This document shows, piece after piece, positions 47,694-57,975 of a stretch of 64,000 nucleotides of DNA. How positions within the stretch are numbered: position 1 is the stretch's first letter; every line of letters starts with the position of its first letter. A program made the translations under genes and the position numbers. The notes beneath the pieces are model-generated. The model worked only from the letters and a program-made list of their open reading frames with translations. It did no database searches and was not told the origin of the DNA. Origin of the DNA: Pseudomonadota bacterium (lineage in GTDB: Bacteria > Pseudomonadota > Gammaproteobacteria > Burkholderiales > Methylophilaceae); assembly GCA_029563075.1 (NCBI GenBank), contig JAKQTN010000025.1:124001-188000 (forward strand). Reading direction: 5' to 3'.

Positions 47694-48071
47694 TTACATC
47701 GTATGGGTGGCACGGTTTGCTTTTAGTGCACCACCCAGAATTGTTTCTATCTTGTTTTTCACCTCTATGCCGCCATCTTTTTCGCTAAACTGCACGCCTA
47801 TGCCTTGCGGGCGGTTGGCCTGCGCCACAGGGGTAATCCAAATCACCTTACCAACCACTTTGTGTTTTACTGGATCATCTACCAGGCTTAACAGCATGAA
47901 TACTTCTTCACCGATTTTGAAGTTTTTATTGGTCGGAATAAACAAACCGCCGCCTTTTACGTAAGGCATATAGGCAGCGTATAAAGCCGATTTTTCTTTA
48001 ATGGCGAGCGACAATACGCCAGGCTTATTGCCGGCTTCTCTAATTTGATCGGTATTTGCTTCCATGTTCAA
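47694..48071 (-). CDS. PilZ-domain protein
   Basis: A 125-residue PilZ-type protein located between holB and tatD, where betaproteobacteria and Pseudomonas encode PilZ for type IV pilus assembly. It has GGGLFIPTNKNFKIGEEVFMLLSL and KVIWITPVAQANRPQGIGVQF; the N-terminal RxxxR c-di-GMP motif is not seen, as in true PilZ. A role in pilus assembly is inferred. Confidence 0.88.
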   Translation of the reverse strand: MNMEANTDQIREAGNKPGVLSLAIKEKSALYAAYMPYVKGGGLFIPTNKNFKIGEEVFMLLSLVDDPVKHKVVGKVIWITPVAQANRPQGIGVQFSEKDGGIEVKNKIETILGGALKANRATHTM

Positions 48072-48083
48072 TGCTAGCTCTCT

Positions 48084-49085
48084 TTATGTTTTCACATTAA
48101 CGGGCTTAAACAGATGCGTGTATTGTAACAATATATTCTCAAGCTGCAATTCGTTACTCAATGGATGATTTGCCGTCCTTTTAGCTTCCAGCAGTTTTTG
48201 TTGGAAACAGAGCAAGGACTTCAAGTTTACGCTTTTACACAAGGCTTGCAAAGCGCCGCTGTGTTGAGAATGGTAATGCAATGCCTGTGACAGCTTGTAT
48301 GCAGTCAGGTCAAATGTCCATTTTTGCAGCGCATCAATAGCGCGCTCCATGCCCAACGTTAAAAACAAAGGCGCGCAGACAAAAGGATCCAACCTAGCTC
48401 CCTGCGCCAGATTCTTAACCAAACTGGCGCTGGCTCCACCCTCTTCTGCAGCTTGCAAAGCCAGTAATGGCGCGCCTCCTGCGTAGTCCAGCGCCTCCTC
48501 GGCATCTTTAACGCCCTGCTGTTTCAACCACGCAAGCGCATCTGCTCTGTTTGGCAGCGGCATGTCAATGGCCTGGCAACGGCTGAGGATAGTAGCCAAC
48601 AGCCGTTGCGGCTGGCTGGTTACCAATAAAAACAAGGTATTGGCAGGCGGCTCTTCCAGCATCTTCAGCAAGGCATTTGCCGAAGCTATATTAAGCGTTT
48701 CCGCCGGAGAAATTAAAATGACGCGCGGACTATTAACTTGATGACTGGTAAGGCTCAGATAATCAATAAGCTGGCGGATCTGTGCGACTGAAATCTGGCT
48801 TTTTTTTGCAGTTTTTTTCTTCGGTATTTCTTCTGTATTTTCAGCATCTTCTGGGCTGATAAAACGAAAATCCGGATGATTACCTTCTGCCAGCCATAAG
48901 CAGCTTGGACATTCCCCGCAAGCCTCATGCTGTGCATCGGGCTGCTGGCATAATATGGCACGTGACAAATTGACGGCAAACGCATGTTTCCCGGTGCCTG
49001 CCCGGCCACGCAGCAGCAAAGCGTGCGGTATGCTTGCACGTTGCTGCATGATGTGTCGCCACTGCTCTTTTTGCCATAGATACAT
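48084..49085 (-). CDS. holB: DNA polymerase III delta-prime subunit
   Basis: A 333-residue AAA+ clamp-loader subunit. The P-loop-like GRAGTGKHAFA (near residue 27) and four cysteines of a zinc module (ILCQQPDAQHEACGECPSCLW) are seen, followed by the SRC sequence in ILSRCQAIDMP. It helps load the sliding clamp. Located between tmk and the PilZ gene, as is usual in proteobacteria. Confidence 0.92.
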   Translation of the reverse strand: MYLWQKEQWRHIMQQRASIPHALLLRGRAGTGKHAFAVNLSRAILCQQPDAQHEACGECPSCLWLAEGNHPDFRFISPEDAENTEEIPKKKTAKKSQISVAQIRQLIDYLSLTSHQVNSPRVILISPAETLNIASANALLKMLEEPPANTLFLLVTSQPQRLLATILSRCQAIDMPLPNRADALAWLKQQGVKDAEEALDYAGGAPLLALQAAEEGGASASLVKNLAQGARLDPFVCAPLFLTLGMERAIDALQKWTFDLTAYKLSQALHYHSQHSGALQALCKSVNLKSLLCFQQKLLEAKRTANHPLSNELQLENILLQYTHLFKPVNVKT

Positions 49086-49103
49086 AAATATTTACATTAT
49101 TAA

Positions 49104-49730
49104 TTATATAGTTGAAACAAATTGTTCAACTGATTGTTTAACTTTATCAAGCGCCTGGTTCGCATCTATGATATGAAAGCGAGCAGGGTTTTCCTTAGCG
49201 CGCGTTAGATAAGCCTGGCGTAGTTTGTCAAAAAACGCCGCATTCTCACGCTCAAACTTATCCGGCTCACGCGCGCTTGCAAGCCTGGCCAGACTGATTT
49301 CAACAGGCACATCAAAAAGCAAAGTCATGTCCGGCTGCAAATCGCCCTGCACCCATGTTTCAAGTTGCTTGATCTTATCGCTGGAAACGCCCTTCGCCCC
49401 GCACTGATATGCGTAAGTGGCATCGGTAAAGCGATCAGAAAGCACATAGGCACCGCGTGCCAAAGCAGGCTCAATCACATTGGCGATGTGTTCGCGCCTG
49501 GCTGCAAACATCAATAAAGTTTCCGTTTCCGGATGCATGGACTCATGCAGCAGCAAAGTACGCAGTTGCTCGCCGAGCTTTGTTCCGCCGGGCTCCCGCG
49601 TTGAAACCACTTCTAAGCCGCGCGCTTCTAATATTTTAATAATATTCGGAATATGCGTACTTTTCCCAGCGCCATCCATGCCTTCTAAAGTGATGAATTT
49701 CCCCCTGTGTGGAGTCTGGATTATCGTCAT
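49104..49730 (-). CDS. tmk: Thymidylate kinase
   Basis: A 208-residue P-loop kinase phosphorylating dTMP to dTDP. The P-loop is LEGMDGAGKSTHI, followed by the DR-type motif TREPGGTKLGE and SDRFTDATYAYQ, and a LID arginine region LASAREPDKFE. The start is directly next to the mltG stop at 49731. Confidence 0.96.
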   Translation of the reverse strand: MTIIQTPHRGKFITLEGMDGAGKSTHIPNIIKILEARGLEVVSTREPGGTKLGEQLRTLLLHESMHPETETLLMFAARREHIANVIEPALARGAYVLSDRFTDATYAYQCGAKGVSSDKIKQLETWVQGDLQPDMTLLFDVPVEISLARLASAREPDKFERENAAFFDKLRQAYLTRAKENPARFHIIDANQALDKVKQSVEQFVSTI

Positions 49731-50747
49731 TTAGTTTTTCCGGTTTTTAGATTGGCCATTAAGCTGATATTTTACGACGGCACGATTATGCTCGACCAAT
49801 GAGTTTGAAAATTTGTGGCTGCCATCACCCTTGCCCACAAAATACAACGCTTTCGTCTTTTCCGGGTGCAATGCAGCCTCGATGGAAGCCAGGCCAGGCA
49901 TGGCGATCGGCGTAGGTGGCAAGCCACTTCTGGTGTAAGTGTTGTAGGGGGTGTCCGCTGTCAAATCTTTGCGGCGGATATTGCCATCGTATTGTTCTCC
50001 CATGCCGTAAATCACGGTAGGATCTGTTTGCAGACGCATGCCGATACGCAGACGATTCAGAAAAACACCCGCGATCATTTTCCTCTCGGATGCCTTCCCG
50101 GTTTCTTTTTCGACAATAGAGGCCATGATAAGGGCTTCATAGCTGTTTTTATATGGCAGATTTGGCGCGCGATTAGCCCATGCCGATGCTAGCTTGCTTT
50201 GCATGCTTTCGTACGACCGTTTCAGCAGCACAATATCAGCGGTGTTGCGGTTGAAATAAAAGGTGTCTGGAAAAAACAACCCCTCGGGATGTTTTTCACC
50301 CTTGCCCACAATACGCATTACTTCAGCATCAGATAAATGCTCAATGGTAGTTTTTACCGCATCGTTTTTGGCGAGTTTTTCACGCATTTGCTTGAAAGTT
50401 TTACCTTCAATAAAGGTAATGCTGCCTTGCATGGCCTTGCCACGGCGGAGTGAGCGCAGCAGCTGATATGGGTTGATGTTTTTATTGAGCGTGTAATCGC
50501 CCGCCTGCAAATAAGGCTCTTTGCGCAGGACCTTGGCTAAAATCACAAATGGCCAGGCATGCGGAATAACGCGCTGTGAAACCAGCTGATCAGCAATGCT
50601 TTTAAGGCTGCTTTTTGGTTTTATGCTAATCTCCTGTGCATCCGGCGTGAGATTAAGCGGCGTTTTGGCATACATAAACAGCCAGGCGCCGAAGACCAGC
50701 ACCAAGAAAACACTTGCTAGCAACGTAGTTTTAATGAGTTTAATCAT
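49731..50747 (-). CDS. mltG: Endolytic murein transglycosylase MltG
   Basis: A 338-residue membrane-anchored YceG-family enzyme, with an N-terminal membrane helix (residues 7-27), a LysM-like domain and the catalytic part MASIVEKETGKASERKMIAGVFLNRL (catalytic glutamate in EKET) plus LQTDPTVIYG. It cuts nascent peptidoglycan strands. It overlaps pabC by four bases and abuts tmk. Confidence 0.95.
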   Translation of the reverse strand: MIKLIKTTLLASVFLVLVFGAWLFMYAKTPLNLTPDAQEISIKPKSSLKSIADQLVSQRVIPHAWPFVILAKVLRKEPYLQAGDYTLNKNINPYQLLRSLRRGKAMQGSITFIEGKTFKQMREKLAKNDAVKTTIEHLSDAEVMRIVGKGEKHPEGLFFPDTFYFNRNTADIVLLKRSYESMQSKLASAWANRAPNLPYKNSYEALIMASIVEKETGKASERKMIAGVFLNRLRIGMRLQTDPTVIYGMGEQYDGNIRRKDLTADTPYNTYTRSGLPPTPIAMPGLASIEAALHPEKTKALYFVGKGDGSHKFSNSLVEHNRAVVKYQLNGQSKNRKN

Positions 50748-51577
50748 GTCTTTAGAGCCGCTCTGGTATTGGCTGCCAGAGCACCTGCCTGCCAGGTTCT
50801 ATGTTGAATTCCCCTGATTTGCCATGCGCCATACAGGCTATTGCAGATCATCGCTTCGTCTGCGGACATTAACTTTTCCACGTTGAATGTTTCTACAGAA
50901 ATTTCCAATGAAAGCGAATGTGCAATACTCATGATGCGCTGCCTAGTAACGCCAGCCACACCGCACTGCCGGAGATCTGGCGTCAGCAGGACATCGCCAA
51001 ATCGCGCAAAAATATTGGCGCTGGTACACTCGATGACATTGTTGTCAGCATCAAGCATGATGCCGTCTGCAATCGTGGGGTCGTTCCATTCCATACGCGC
51101 CAGGATGTTTTCCAGGCGGTTTAAATGCTTAATGCCCGCCAGTTTTGGCTGATGCGCCAGCCGTGTTTCGCATACGTGTAAATTAACGCCATTCACAAAA
51201 TTTTCTTCCGGGTATTGCGGCATGGCCGTTTTAATGACAACGCGCAACGGCATCGTCACAGCAGGCGGCGCATAGCCGCGCTCACCCTCTCCGCGCGTAA
51301 TGATAATTTTTGCTATGGCCAAGTGATTTTCAGTCAGACCATCCGGCAAAAATAACTGTTGAAAATCACTCATCAAAAGCTCGGCACTCGGGCATACAAT
51401 GCCAATTGTACCGCAATCGGCAACCAGTTTCTGGTAATGCAGCGGCCAGTTTTCTGGCATACCATCACGCATGACCAGCGTGCGAAAAATGCCGTCGCCG
51501 TAGGCAAAACCACGATCAAAGGGTGAGACGGCGTGGTCGAAACTGCCGTTGGTGAGATATGTGTGCATGCGCGTCAT
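50744..51577 (-). CDS. pabC: Aminodeoxychorismate lyase
   Basis: A 277-residue PLP fold-type IV enzyme releasing 4-aminobenzoate for folate synthesis. FDRGFAYGDGIFRTL starts it, with the catalytic lysine in KHLNRLENILARMEW and the conserved ECTSANIFARFGDVLLTPDL. Branched-chain aminotransferases share the fold, but the position between fabF and mltG identifies it. Separated from fabF by a terminator-like hairpin. Confidence 0.92.
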   Translation of the reverse strand: MTRMHTYLTNGSFDHAVSPFDRGFAYGDGIFRTLVMRDGMPENWPLHYQKLVADCGTIGIVCPSAELLMSDFQQLFLPDGLTENHLAIAKIIITRGEGERGYAPPAVTMPLRVVIKTAMPQYPEENFVNGVNLHVCETRLAHQPKLAGIKHLNRLENILARMEWNDPTIADGIMLDADNNVIECTSANIFARFGDVLLTPDLRQCGVAGVTRQRIMSIAHSLSLEISVETFNVEKLMSADEAMICNSLYGAWQIRGIQHRTWQAGALAANTRAALKT

Positions 51578-51611
51578 GAGTCGCCATTAAACCATAGCCG
51601 GCGCCAATAAA

Positions 51612-51642
51612 AAAGCCTGCAAGGTTCTAATTTGCAGGCTTT
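51612..51642 (-). terminator. Intrinsic terminator between fabF and pabC
   Basis: AAAGCCTGCAA (51612-51622) pairs with TTGCAGGCTTT (51632-51642); on the minus strand the stem is followed by a T run. It ends most fabF transcripts or attenuates pabC-mltG-tmk expression. Confidence 0.75.
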
Positions 51643-51657
51643 GGGCGAATCTAAAAA

Positions 51658-52890
51658 TTATACTTTCTTGAAAACCAGACTTCCATTGGTCCCGCCGAAA
51701 CCAAAATTATTTTTCAGAGCATAGGTGATTTTCATATCGCGTGCAGTGTTGGCACAATAGTCCAGGTCGCATTCCGGATCCTGGTTAAAAATGTTGATCG
51801 TCGGCGGTGAAACCTGGTTATAAATCGACAGCACGGTAAACACTGACTCCAGGCCGCCTGCGCCACCTAATAAATGCCCTGTCATCGATTTTGTCGAGTT
51901 CACCACCAGTTTGTATGCGTAATCGCCAAAAGTCGCTTTAATCGCGTTGGTTTCATTCGCATCACCCAAAGGCGTCGACGTGCCGTGCGCATTCATAAAC
52001 TGCACCTGATCCGGATTGATTCCAGCATTCTTAAGCGCATTCACCATGGAACGGCGTGGGCCATCCATATTGGGCGCAGTCATGTGGTAAGCGTCTGCGC
52101 TCATGCCGTAGCCGGAAAGCTCAGCATATATGCGCGCGCCACGTGCTTTGGCATGCTCGTATTCTTCCAGCACCATGACACCGGCGCCTTCTCCTATCAC
52201 AAAGCCATCACGGTCTTTGTCCCACGGACGGCTGGCCGTAGCCGGATCATCATTGCGGTTAGATAACGCACGTGCTGAAGCAAAGCCGCCAACGGAAAGT
52301 TCGGTAATCGCAGCTTCTGCACCACCCGCCACCATGACATCGGCATCGCCATATTCGATCATGCGCGCCGCATCGCCAATACAATGCGTGCCTGTAGTAC
52401 AGGCCGTCACAATGGCGACATTCGGACCTTTTAAGCCAAACATAATGCTCAAATTGCCGGAAATCATATTAATGATTGTGCCAGGAATGAAGAAAGGCGA
52501 AATCTTACGCGGGCCGCCTTCATCGTAATTGTCATTGGTGGATTCAATCAAACCCAAACCACCGATGCCTGAGCCAATGGCAACGCCGATGCGCTCGGCA
52601 TTCTGCTCAGTCACCTCGATACCGGAATCTTTGAACGCCTCGATACCGGCAGCCAGGCCGTATTGAATAAAAGTATCCATGCGACGCGCATCTTTGGCGG
52701 GCAAGAAATCTTCTACGTTAAAACCTTTGACCTCACCCGCTATTTGCGATGAAAAATTACTCGGATCAAATTTCGTGATCCGGGTAATACCGGACTTGCC
52801 CGCGATTAAATTTTTCCATGCCGTAGATGTTCCAATACCTACTGGAGACACCACTCCCAAGCCCGTGACGACTACTCTGCGTTTTGACAT
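51658..52890 (-). CDS. fabF: Beta-ketoacyl-ACP synthase II
   Basis: A 410-residue condensing enzyme of fatty acid elongation. The active-site cysteine is in [14 protein letters not shown], and the histidines in [11 protein letters not shown] and [13 protein letters not shown]. It extends acyl-ACP with malonyl-ACP. Follows acpP by 45 bases; a stem-loop at 52901-52926 lies between them. Confidence 0.97.
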   Translation of the reverse strand: MSKRRVVVTGLGVVSPVGIGTSTAWKNLIAGKSGITRITKFDPSNFSSQIAGEVKGFNVEDFLPAKDARRMDTFIQYGLAAGIEAFKDSGIEVTEQNAERIGVAIGSGIGGLGLIESTNDNYDEGGPRKISPFFIPGTIINMISGNLSIMFGLKGPNVAIVTACTTGTHCIGDAARMIEYGDADVMVAGGAEAAITELSVGGFASARALSNRNDDPATASRPWDKDRDGFVIGEGAGVMVLEEYEHAKARGARIYAELSGYGMSADAYHMTAPNMDGPRRSMVNALKNAGINPDQVQFMNAHGTSTPLGDANETNAIKATFGDYAYKLVVNSTKSMTGHLLGGAGGLESVFTVLSIYNQVSPPTINIFNQDPECDLDYCANTARDMKITYALKNNFGFGGTNGSLVFKKV

Positions 52891-52900
52891 AATGATTGGA

Positions 52901-52926
52901 AATCAGCCCTCTTGCGAGGGCTGATT
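52901..52926 (-). repeat. Stem-loop between acpP and fabF
   Basis: AATCAGCCCTC (52901-52911) and GAGGGCTGATT (52916-52926) form an 11-base perfect stem with a TTGC loop. There is only a short T run after it on the minus strand, so it may be a partial terminator or mRNA-stabilising structure adjusting acpP over fabF. Confidence 0.65.
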
Positions 52927-52935
52927 AAATTGAAT

Positions 52936-53172
52936 TTATTTGAGGTTAGTATTGATGTAATCAATTGCTAACTGGACCGTTGTGATTTTCTCTGCTTCTT
53001 CGTCAGGAATCTCGCAGTCAAACTCTTCTTCAAGCGCCATTACCAGCTCAACGGTGTCGAGTGAGTCAGCGCCTAAATCATCTACAAATGAAGATGCGTT
53101 TTTAACATCCGCTTCATTTGCACCTAATTGCTCAGCAACAATTTTTTTTACACGTTGTTCGATGTCAGACAT
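52936..53172 (-). CDS. acpP: Acyl carrier protein
   Basis: A 78-residue acidic protein. The phosphopantetheine serine is in [18 protein letters not shown] (DSL motif). It carries growing acyl chains to FabD, FabH, FabG and FabF encoded around it. Size and sequence are canonical. Confidence 0.98.
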   Translation of the reverse strand: MSDIEQRVKKIVAEQLGANEADVKNASSFVDDLGADSLDTVELVMALEEEFDCEIPDEEAEKITTVQLAIDYINTNLK

Positions 53173-53264
53173 CTAAATTACCCCTTTGATTAAAAAATAG
53201 CTCTTTCAGCTAAGTACATATTCTAACAAAACTCTGCAAGAATACAAAAATACTTCAAATTAAT

Positions 53265-54020
53265 TTACGCGCAATACATGCCGCCATTGACATGAATGGT
53301 CTCACCTGTGATGTAAGCCGCACTTGGTGAAGCCAAAAATGCGACAGTTGCTGCGATTTCCTGCACGTTGCCCAAGCGCCCCAAGGGCACACGCTCCAGC
53401 ATTTTGGTTTTAATAGCCTCAGGCAATTCAGCCGTCATGTCGGTTTCGATAAATCCTGGCGCAACACAGTTCACCGTAATATTGCGGCTGCCCACCTCTG
53501 CTGCCAGAGATTTGGTAAAACCTGCCATGCCGGCTTTGGCTGCCGCGTAATTGGTCTGGCCAGCATTACCCATGTGACCGACTACGCTGGAAATACTGAT
53601 AATACGGCCTGTACGTGCTTTCATCATCGGACGCAGCACGGCCTGGCTCATGCGGAATACCGAGGTTAAATTGGTGGAAATCACAGCATCCCAGTCCTCA
53701 TCGCTCATGCGCATGAGCAAAGTATCCCGGGTAATGCCAGCGTTGTTCACCAGAATGCTCACATCACCAAATTGCTCAGAAATTTGTTTAAGCACTGCTT
53801 CGATTTGCGTCGCATCATTCACATCCAGCGCCATGCCGGCGCCTTGAATACCGGCCTGCTGCAGCGCTGCATGAATACTTTCTGCGCCGCCCTTTGTCGT
53901 TGCTGTGCCGATCACGACAGCGCCCTGTTTACCCAGTTCCTGCGCAATCGCTGCTCCAATGCCGCGACTGGCGCCTGTGACCAAGGCGATCTGACCATTT
54001 AATATTTGACTATTCGACAT
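53265..54020 (-). CDS. fabG: 3-oxoacyl-ACP reductase
   Basis: A 251-residue short-chain dehydrogenase. NADPH motif TGASRGIGAAIAQELG, the NNAGITRD segment, and the catalytic Ser-Tyr-Lys in ISSVVGHMGNAGQTNYAAAKAG. It reduces 3-ketoacyl-ACP in each elongation cycle. Lies 30 bases after fabD and 92 bases before acpP. Confidence 0.97.
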   Translation of the reverse strand: MSNSQILNGQIALVTGASRGIGAAIAQELGKQGAVVIGTATTKGGAESIHAALQQAGIQGAGMALDVNDATQIEAVLKQISEQFGDVSILVNNAGITRDTLLMRMSDEDWDAVISTNLTSVFRMSQAVLRPMMKARTGRIISISSVVGHMGNAGQTNYAAAKAGMAGFTKSLAAEVGSRNITVNCVAPGFIETDMTAELPEAIKTKMLERVPLGRLGNVQEIAATVAFLASPSAAYITGETIHVNGGMYCA

Positions 54021-54050
54021 TAAATAAACCTCGTAACAATTTGATTTATA

Positions 54051-54971
54051 TTACTTTATAAACTCTAAAATAGCTTCATTGCTAGTCAGGGCGGCGCAAG
54101 GCAGCTCAGTAACAATACGTTTTGTTAAGCCCGCCAGCACTTTGCCTGGGCCGCATTCTGCGCTATTGGTAACACCTTGCGCATAAACAGCCTGCACAGT
54201 TTCCACCCAGCGTACGGGAGAATGTAACTGGCGCACCAAAGCATCTCTGATTTTATCGGAATCGATATAACTTGCCACATCCGCATTATGAATCACTGGA
54301 ATTTGTGGCGCATTGATTGTAACGCTCTTTAAATATTCAGCCAGTTTTTCAGCCGCTGGCTTCATTAATGCACAGTGCGATGGCACACTTACCGGAAGTG
54401 GCAATGCGCGTTTTGCGCCTCTGGCTTTTGCCATTTCCATGCCTCGCTCGACAGCCGCCTTATTGCCGGCGATCACCACTTGACCAGGCGAGTTCAGATT
54501 CACAGCCTCACACACCTCGCCTTGTGCAGCTTCTGCGCACACTGTACGCACCGCATCATCATCCAGGCCTAATATGGCCGCCATCGCACCGGCACCTTCC
54601 GGTACGGCACTTTGCATGACTTCAGCGCGATATTTAACCAACGGCAACGCATCCTTAAAACCAAGCGCATCTGTTGCCACTAAAGCAGTATATTCACCCA
54701 GGCTGTGACCCGCACAGATACTGGGCTGCAGGCCACCTGCCTGTTGATACGCGCGCCATGTGGCTAACCCTGCCGTGAGCATTAAAGGCTGCGTATGCTG
54801 CGTAAGATTTAACAATTCGTTAGGTTCGGTCGCCATCGCCCAGAAATCAACGCTCAGTATATCTGACGCTTCGACAAAGGTTTGTTTAATAACAGAATTA
54901 TCACCGAATCCGGCCATCATACCGACGGATTGTGAGCCTTGGCCGGGAAAGAAAAATGCAGTTTTATCCAT
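54051..54971 (-). CDS. fabD: Malonyl-CoA-ACP transacylase
   Basis: A 306-residue acyltransferase. FFPGQGSQSVGM opens it, the nucleophile serine is in CAGHSLGEYTALVAT, and the histidine follows in SVPSHCALMKPA. It loads malonyl groups onto ACP. Between fabH and fabG as expected. Confidence 0.97.
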   Translation of the reverse strand: MDKTAFFFPGQGSQSVGMMAGFGDNSVIKQTFVEASDILSVDFWAMATEPNELLNLTQHTQPLMLTAGLATWRAYQQAGGLQPSICAGHSLGEYTALVATDALGFKDALPLVKYRAEVMQSAVPEGAGAMAAILGLDDDAVRTVCAEAAQGEVCEAVNLNSPGQVVIAGNKAAVERGMEMAKARGAKRALPLPVSVPSHCALMKPAAEKLAEYLKSVTINAPQIPVIHNADVASYIDSDKIRDALVRQLHSPVRWVETVQAVYAQGVTNSAECGPGKVLAGLTKRIVTELPCAALTSNEAILEFIK

Positions 54972-54988
54972 ATTTTAAATCAACTCAA

Positions 54989-55933
54989 TTAAAATTTAAT
55001 CAGCGCAGAGCCCCAGGTAAAGCCACCGCCAAATGCTTCCATCAGTATAATTTCACCCCGTTTGATGCGGCCATCGCGCACAGCCACATCCAGAGCCAGT
55101 GGAATCGAAGCGGCGGACGTATTGCCATGCCTGTCTACCGTAACCACTACCCTGTCCATGCTCATATCGAGCTTTTTTGCAGTGGCTTGCAAAATCCGGA
55201 TATTGGCTTGGTGCGGCACCAGCCAATCAATATCGCTTTTCTGCATATTGTTGGCGGCAAGCGTTTCGTCGACGATCTGGTCTAGCGTATTAACCGCCAT
55301 TTTAAACACGGCATTGCCTTCCATATGCACAGTTTCGTGCCCCTCCGCCTTGCGCGGTACGTGCAGCATTTTCTCATAATGGCCATCGGCGTGCAGATGC
55401 GTAGAAATAACGCCTGCTTCGGTTGAAGCCTGCAATATGACCGCACCTGCGCCATCACCCCACAAAATACTGTTGCTCCTATCGGTGTAATCAGTGATGC
55501 GCGAAAATGTATCTGCCCCTATCACCAGGGCACATTTTGCGCCGCCCGCTTTGATAAAGTTATCCGCCGTGGCAAGCGCATAAATAAAGCCACTGCACAC
55601 AGCTTGTATATCAAATGCAGGGCAGCCTGCAATGCCCAGCTTACGTTGCAGCATGGTGGCAACACTGGGAAAAATTTTATCTGGCGTGGTAGTCGCTACA
55701 ATGATTAAATCAATGTCACCTGCCTCGATGCCTGCGCTGGAGATGGCGTTTTTAGCGGCTTCTAATGCTAAATCACTGGTGTGTTCACCTTTTGCGGCAA
55801 TGTGCCGCTCACGGATGCCAGTACGGGAGAAAATCCATTCATCCGTAGTATCCACCATCTTTTCCAAATCGGTATTGGTCAGGATTTTATGCGGCAGATA
55901 GCTGCCGGTACCCGCAATTTTTGAACGAATCAT
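54989..55933 (-). CDS. fabH: Beta-ketoacyl-ACP synthase III
   Basis: A 314-residue initiating condensing enzyme. The active-site cysteine is in [13 protein letters not shown], histidine in VPHQANIRI and asparagine in [13 protein letters not shown]. It condenses acetyl-CoA with malonyl-ACP. The start overlaps the plsX stop by four bases. Confidence 0.97.
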   Translation of the reverse strand: MIRSKIAGTGSYLPHKILTNTDLEKMVDTTDEWIFSRTGIRERHIAAKGEHTSDLALEAAKNAISSAGIEAGDIDLIIVATTTPDKIFPSVATMLQRKLGIAGCPAFDIQAVCSGFIYALATADNFIKAGGAKCALVIGADTFSRITDYTDRSNSILWGDGAGAVILQASTEAGVISTHLHADGHYEKMLHVPRKAEGHETVHMEGNAVFKMAVNTLDQIVDETLAANNMQKSDIDWLVPHQANIRILQATAKKLDMSMDRVVVTVDRHGNTSAASIPLALDVAVRDGRIKRGEIILMEAFGGGFTWGSALIKF

Positions 55934-56979
55934 GCGTTTTCTTCTGTCTCAGTTGCCACTGAATGTGGTTGTATGTGCTCGATTTCCAATTGCTGTTGAA
56001 TGCGCTGTAGCACACCGCTACGGGCTTCTTCTATAGCCACATGGATCGCATGATAAAATGCGACGTTATCTGCCCCGCCATGGCTCTTTACCACAATGCC
56101 ACGCAACCCCAAAAAACTTGCGCCATTGTATAGGCGTGGGTCCAGGCGTTTTTTAAAAGCTTTTAAAACAGGCAATGCGCACAACGCCATCAGCTTGGTG
56201 AGCCAGTTGCGCTTAAACTCCTGCGTCAGAAATTTACCCATCATGTGCGCCAAACCTTCAGTGGTTTTAAGTGAAACATTACCCACAAAACCATCGCATA
56301 CAACCAGGTCAGTCGTACCTTTAAATATATCGTCACCTTCCACATTGCCATAAAAGTTCAAGTGGCTAGCACGCAGCAGTTCAGCGGTTTGTTTCACCAC
56401 CTCGTTGCCTTTAATGTCCTCTGAACCTATATTGAGCAAACCCACTGTCGGGTTTGGTTTATGTTCGATACAACTTACCAGCATCGCCCCCATCACCGCA
56501 AACTGCAGCAGCTGCTCTGCCGTGCAGTCAGCATTGGCGCCAAGGTCCAGCATATAGGTATTGCCTTTTTCGGAGGGCAATGCAGAGGCAATAGCTGGCC
56601 TATCAATACCTGGTAGGGTTTTTAATACGAATCGCGCAGTCGCCATCAGCGCGCCGGTATTGCCCGCGCTCACGCAGGCATTGGCTTCGCCTGATTTGAC
56701 CAGGTTGATGGCAACGCGCATGGAGGAATCTTTTTTGTTTTTAAGCGCGCTTTGCGGCGATTCGTCCATCAATACAACCTCGGCCGCATGATGAATGCGC
56801 AAGCGCGAGCTTGTGGTAGCCTTGTGTGCCTTGAGTTCAGCCTGAATGGCGTCTTCCAGCCCTACCAGCACGATATTCAGCTGGTCATCTGTTTTTAAGG
56901 CGTTTAATGCGGCGGGGACGGTAACATGAGGGCCGTGATCCCCTCCCATAGCGTCAATTGCGATTGTGATATCCATCAT
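55930..56979 (-). CDS. plsX: Phosphate acyltransferase PlsX
   Basis: A 349-residue enzyme forming acyl phosphate from acyl-ACP for phospholipid synthesis. [11 protein letters not shown] opens it; [19 protein letters not shown] and [11 protein letters not shown] are family motifs. It couples membrane lipid and fatty acid synthesis. Follows rpmF by 123 bases. Confidence 0.97.
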   Translation of the reverse strand: MMDITIAIDAMGGDHGPHVTVPAALNALKTDDQLNIVLVGLEDAIQAELKAHKATTSSRLRIHHAAEVVLMDESPQSALKNKKDSSMRVAINLVKSGEANACVSAGNTGALMATARFVLKTLPGIDRPAIASALPSEKGNTYMLDLGANADCTAEQLLQFAVMGAMLVSCIEHKPNPTVGLLNIGSEDIKGNEVVKQTAELLRASHLNFYGNVEGDDIFKGTTDLVVCDGFVGNVSLKTTEGLAHMMGKFLTQEFKRNWLTKLMALCALPVLKAFKKRLDPRLYNGASFLGLRGIVVKSHGGADNVAFYHAIHVAIEEARSGVLQRIQQQLEIEHIQPHSVATETEENA

Positions 56980-57102
56980 TCGAATTAGATGTAATTATGG
57001 ATTAAATGTCAACGCGAATAAGCAAACGCCGCACTATATTGAAAGCGCGGCGTATTGGTTGAAACAGAATGCTGTGTCAAAAGACAAAAGCTTGAATATT
57101 GT

Positions 57103-57282
57103 CTATTCGCCTTTTGTCGCCACCACTTTGCGGCCACGATAGTAACCACTCGGGCTGATATGATGGCGCAAATGTGTTTCGCCAGTTGTTGGCTCAACGG
57201 CCAAGGCTGGATTGGTTAAAAAGTCGTGTGAGCGATGCATGCCGCGTTTTGAAGGTGACTTTTTATTTTGTTGAACTGCCAT
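57103..57282 (-). CDS. rpmF: 50S ribosomal protein L32
   Basis: A 59-residue ribosomal protein: [20 protein letters not shown], then a middle with [20 protein letters not shown]. This is the canonical L32 with the usual rpmF position between yceD and plsX. The cysteines of zinc-binding L32 are absent. Co-transcription with plsX is usual. Confidence 0.95.
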   Translation of the reverse strand: MAVQQNKKSPSKRGMHRSHDFLTNPALAVEPTTGETHLRHHISPSGYYRGRKVVATKGE

Positions 57283-57381
57283 GTTAATGCTCCAAAAATA
57301 CTGCTGAAATGAATTAAGCGCGCATTTTAATTCAATTGCGCATCAATGTAAATCAATAACTTAAAGATTTATTGAAGGACT

Positions 57382-57873
57382 TTATTTAATTTTTCCTTTT
57401 AACACGGCGAACGGGTTGGGTTTTTCGCCGCTTTGCATGCTTGATTTACTGCAATTTTCTTCATGCGCAGGCGCCAACGGCATCGCTAAAAGCAGCTCAT
57501 CTTCAATCAGTTCCTGCAAATTCATCTCATTATCGGCTTCCAGCCAATCCATCTCATCGTTATCATCAAGCGCATCGATTGTCGTGTCACTGATTAAATA
57601 ATCAAAACTTAAATCTATACTTATCAGCATTTCATCAAGGCAGCGCTGGCAAATCACAGGTAACTCGGTTTTGATACGTAAATGCAGGCCGGGCTGGCTA
57701 AACTGCTTGCAAACCCCTGTTAATTCGAAGTGAATGGTCGCCGGCCTAATGTTTTTATCATGAGGTGCCAGCACTTCAGCCAGTCTTGTCAAATCAGAAA
57801 CCGCAAAACTGTCAGCAAGTTTCTGCTTTTTTTGTGCGAATTCTAAGTTATTAATAATCAATGATTTCTTCAT
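57382..57873 (-). CDS. yceD: YceD/DUF177 large-subunit rRNA accumulation protein
   Basis: A 163-residue acidic protein with the pattern LPVICQRCLDEML, EDELLLAMPLAPAHEENC and the C-terminal NPFAVLKGKIK of YceD, reported to help 23S rRNA accumulation. Cysteines in CQRC and later C form a probable metal site. First gene of the yceD-rpmF-plsX-fab run; divergent from pycA. Confidence 0.93.
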   Translation of the reverse strand: MKKSLIINNLEFAQKKQKLADSFAVSDLTRLAEVLAPHDKNIRPATIHFELTGVCKQFSQPGLHLRIKTELPVICQRCLDEMLISIDLSFDYLISDTTIDALDDNDEMDWLEADNEMNLQELIEDELLLAMPLAPAHEENCSKSSMQSGEKPNPFAVLKGKIK

Positions 57874-57975
57874 AAATATAAATTAATTGGCGGTATTTTA
57901 CAACCAAGCACATCCCTTAGCGCGCGCTTGCATGTTATACTTTCGCGGTTTGTTGGTTGATATTAAGGCAATGCC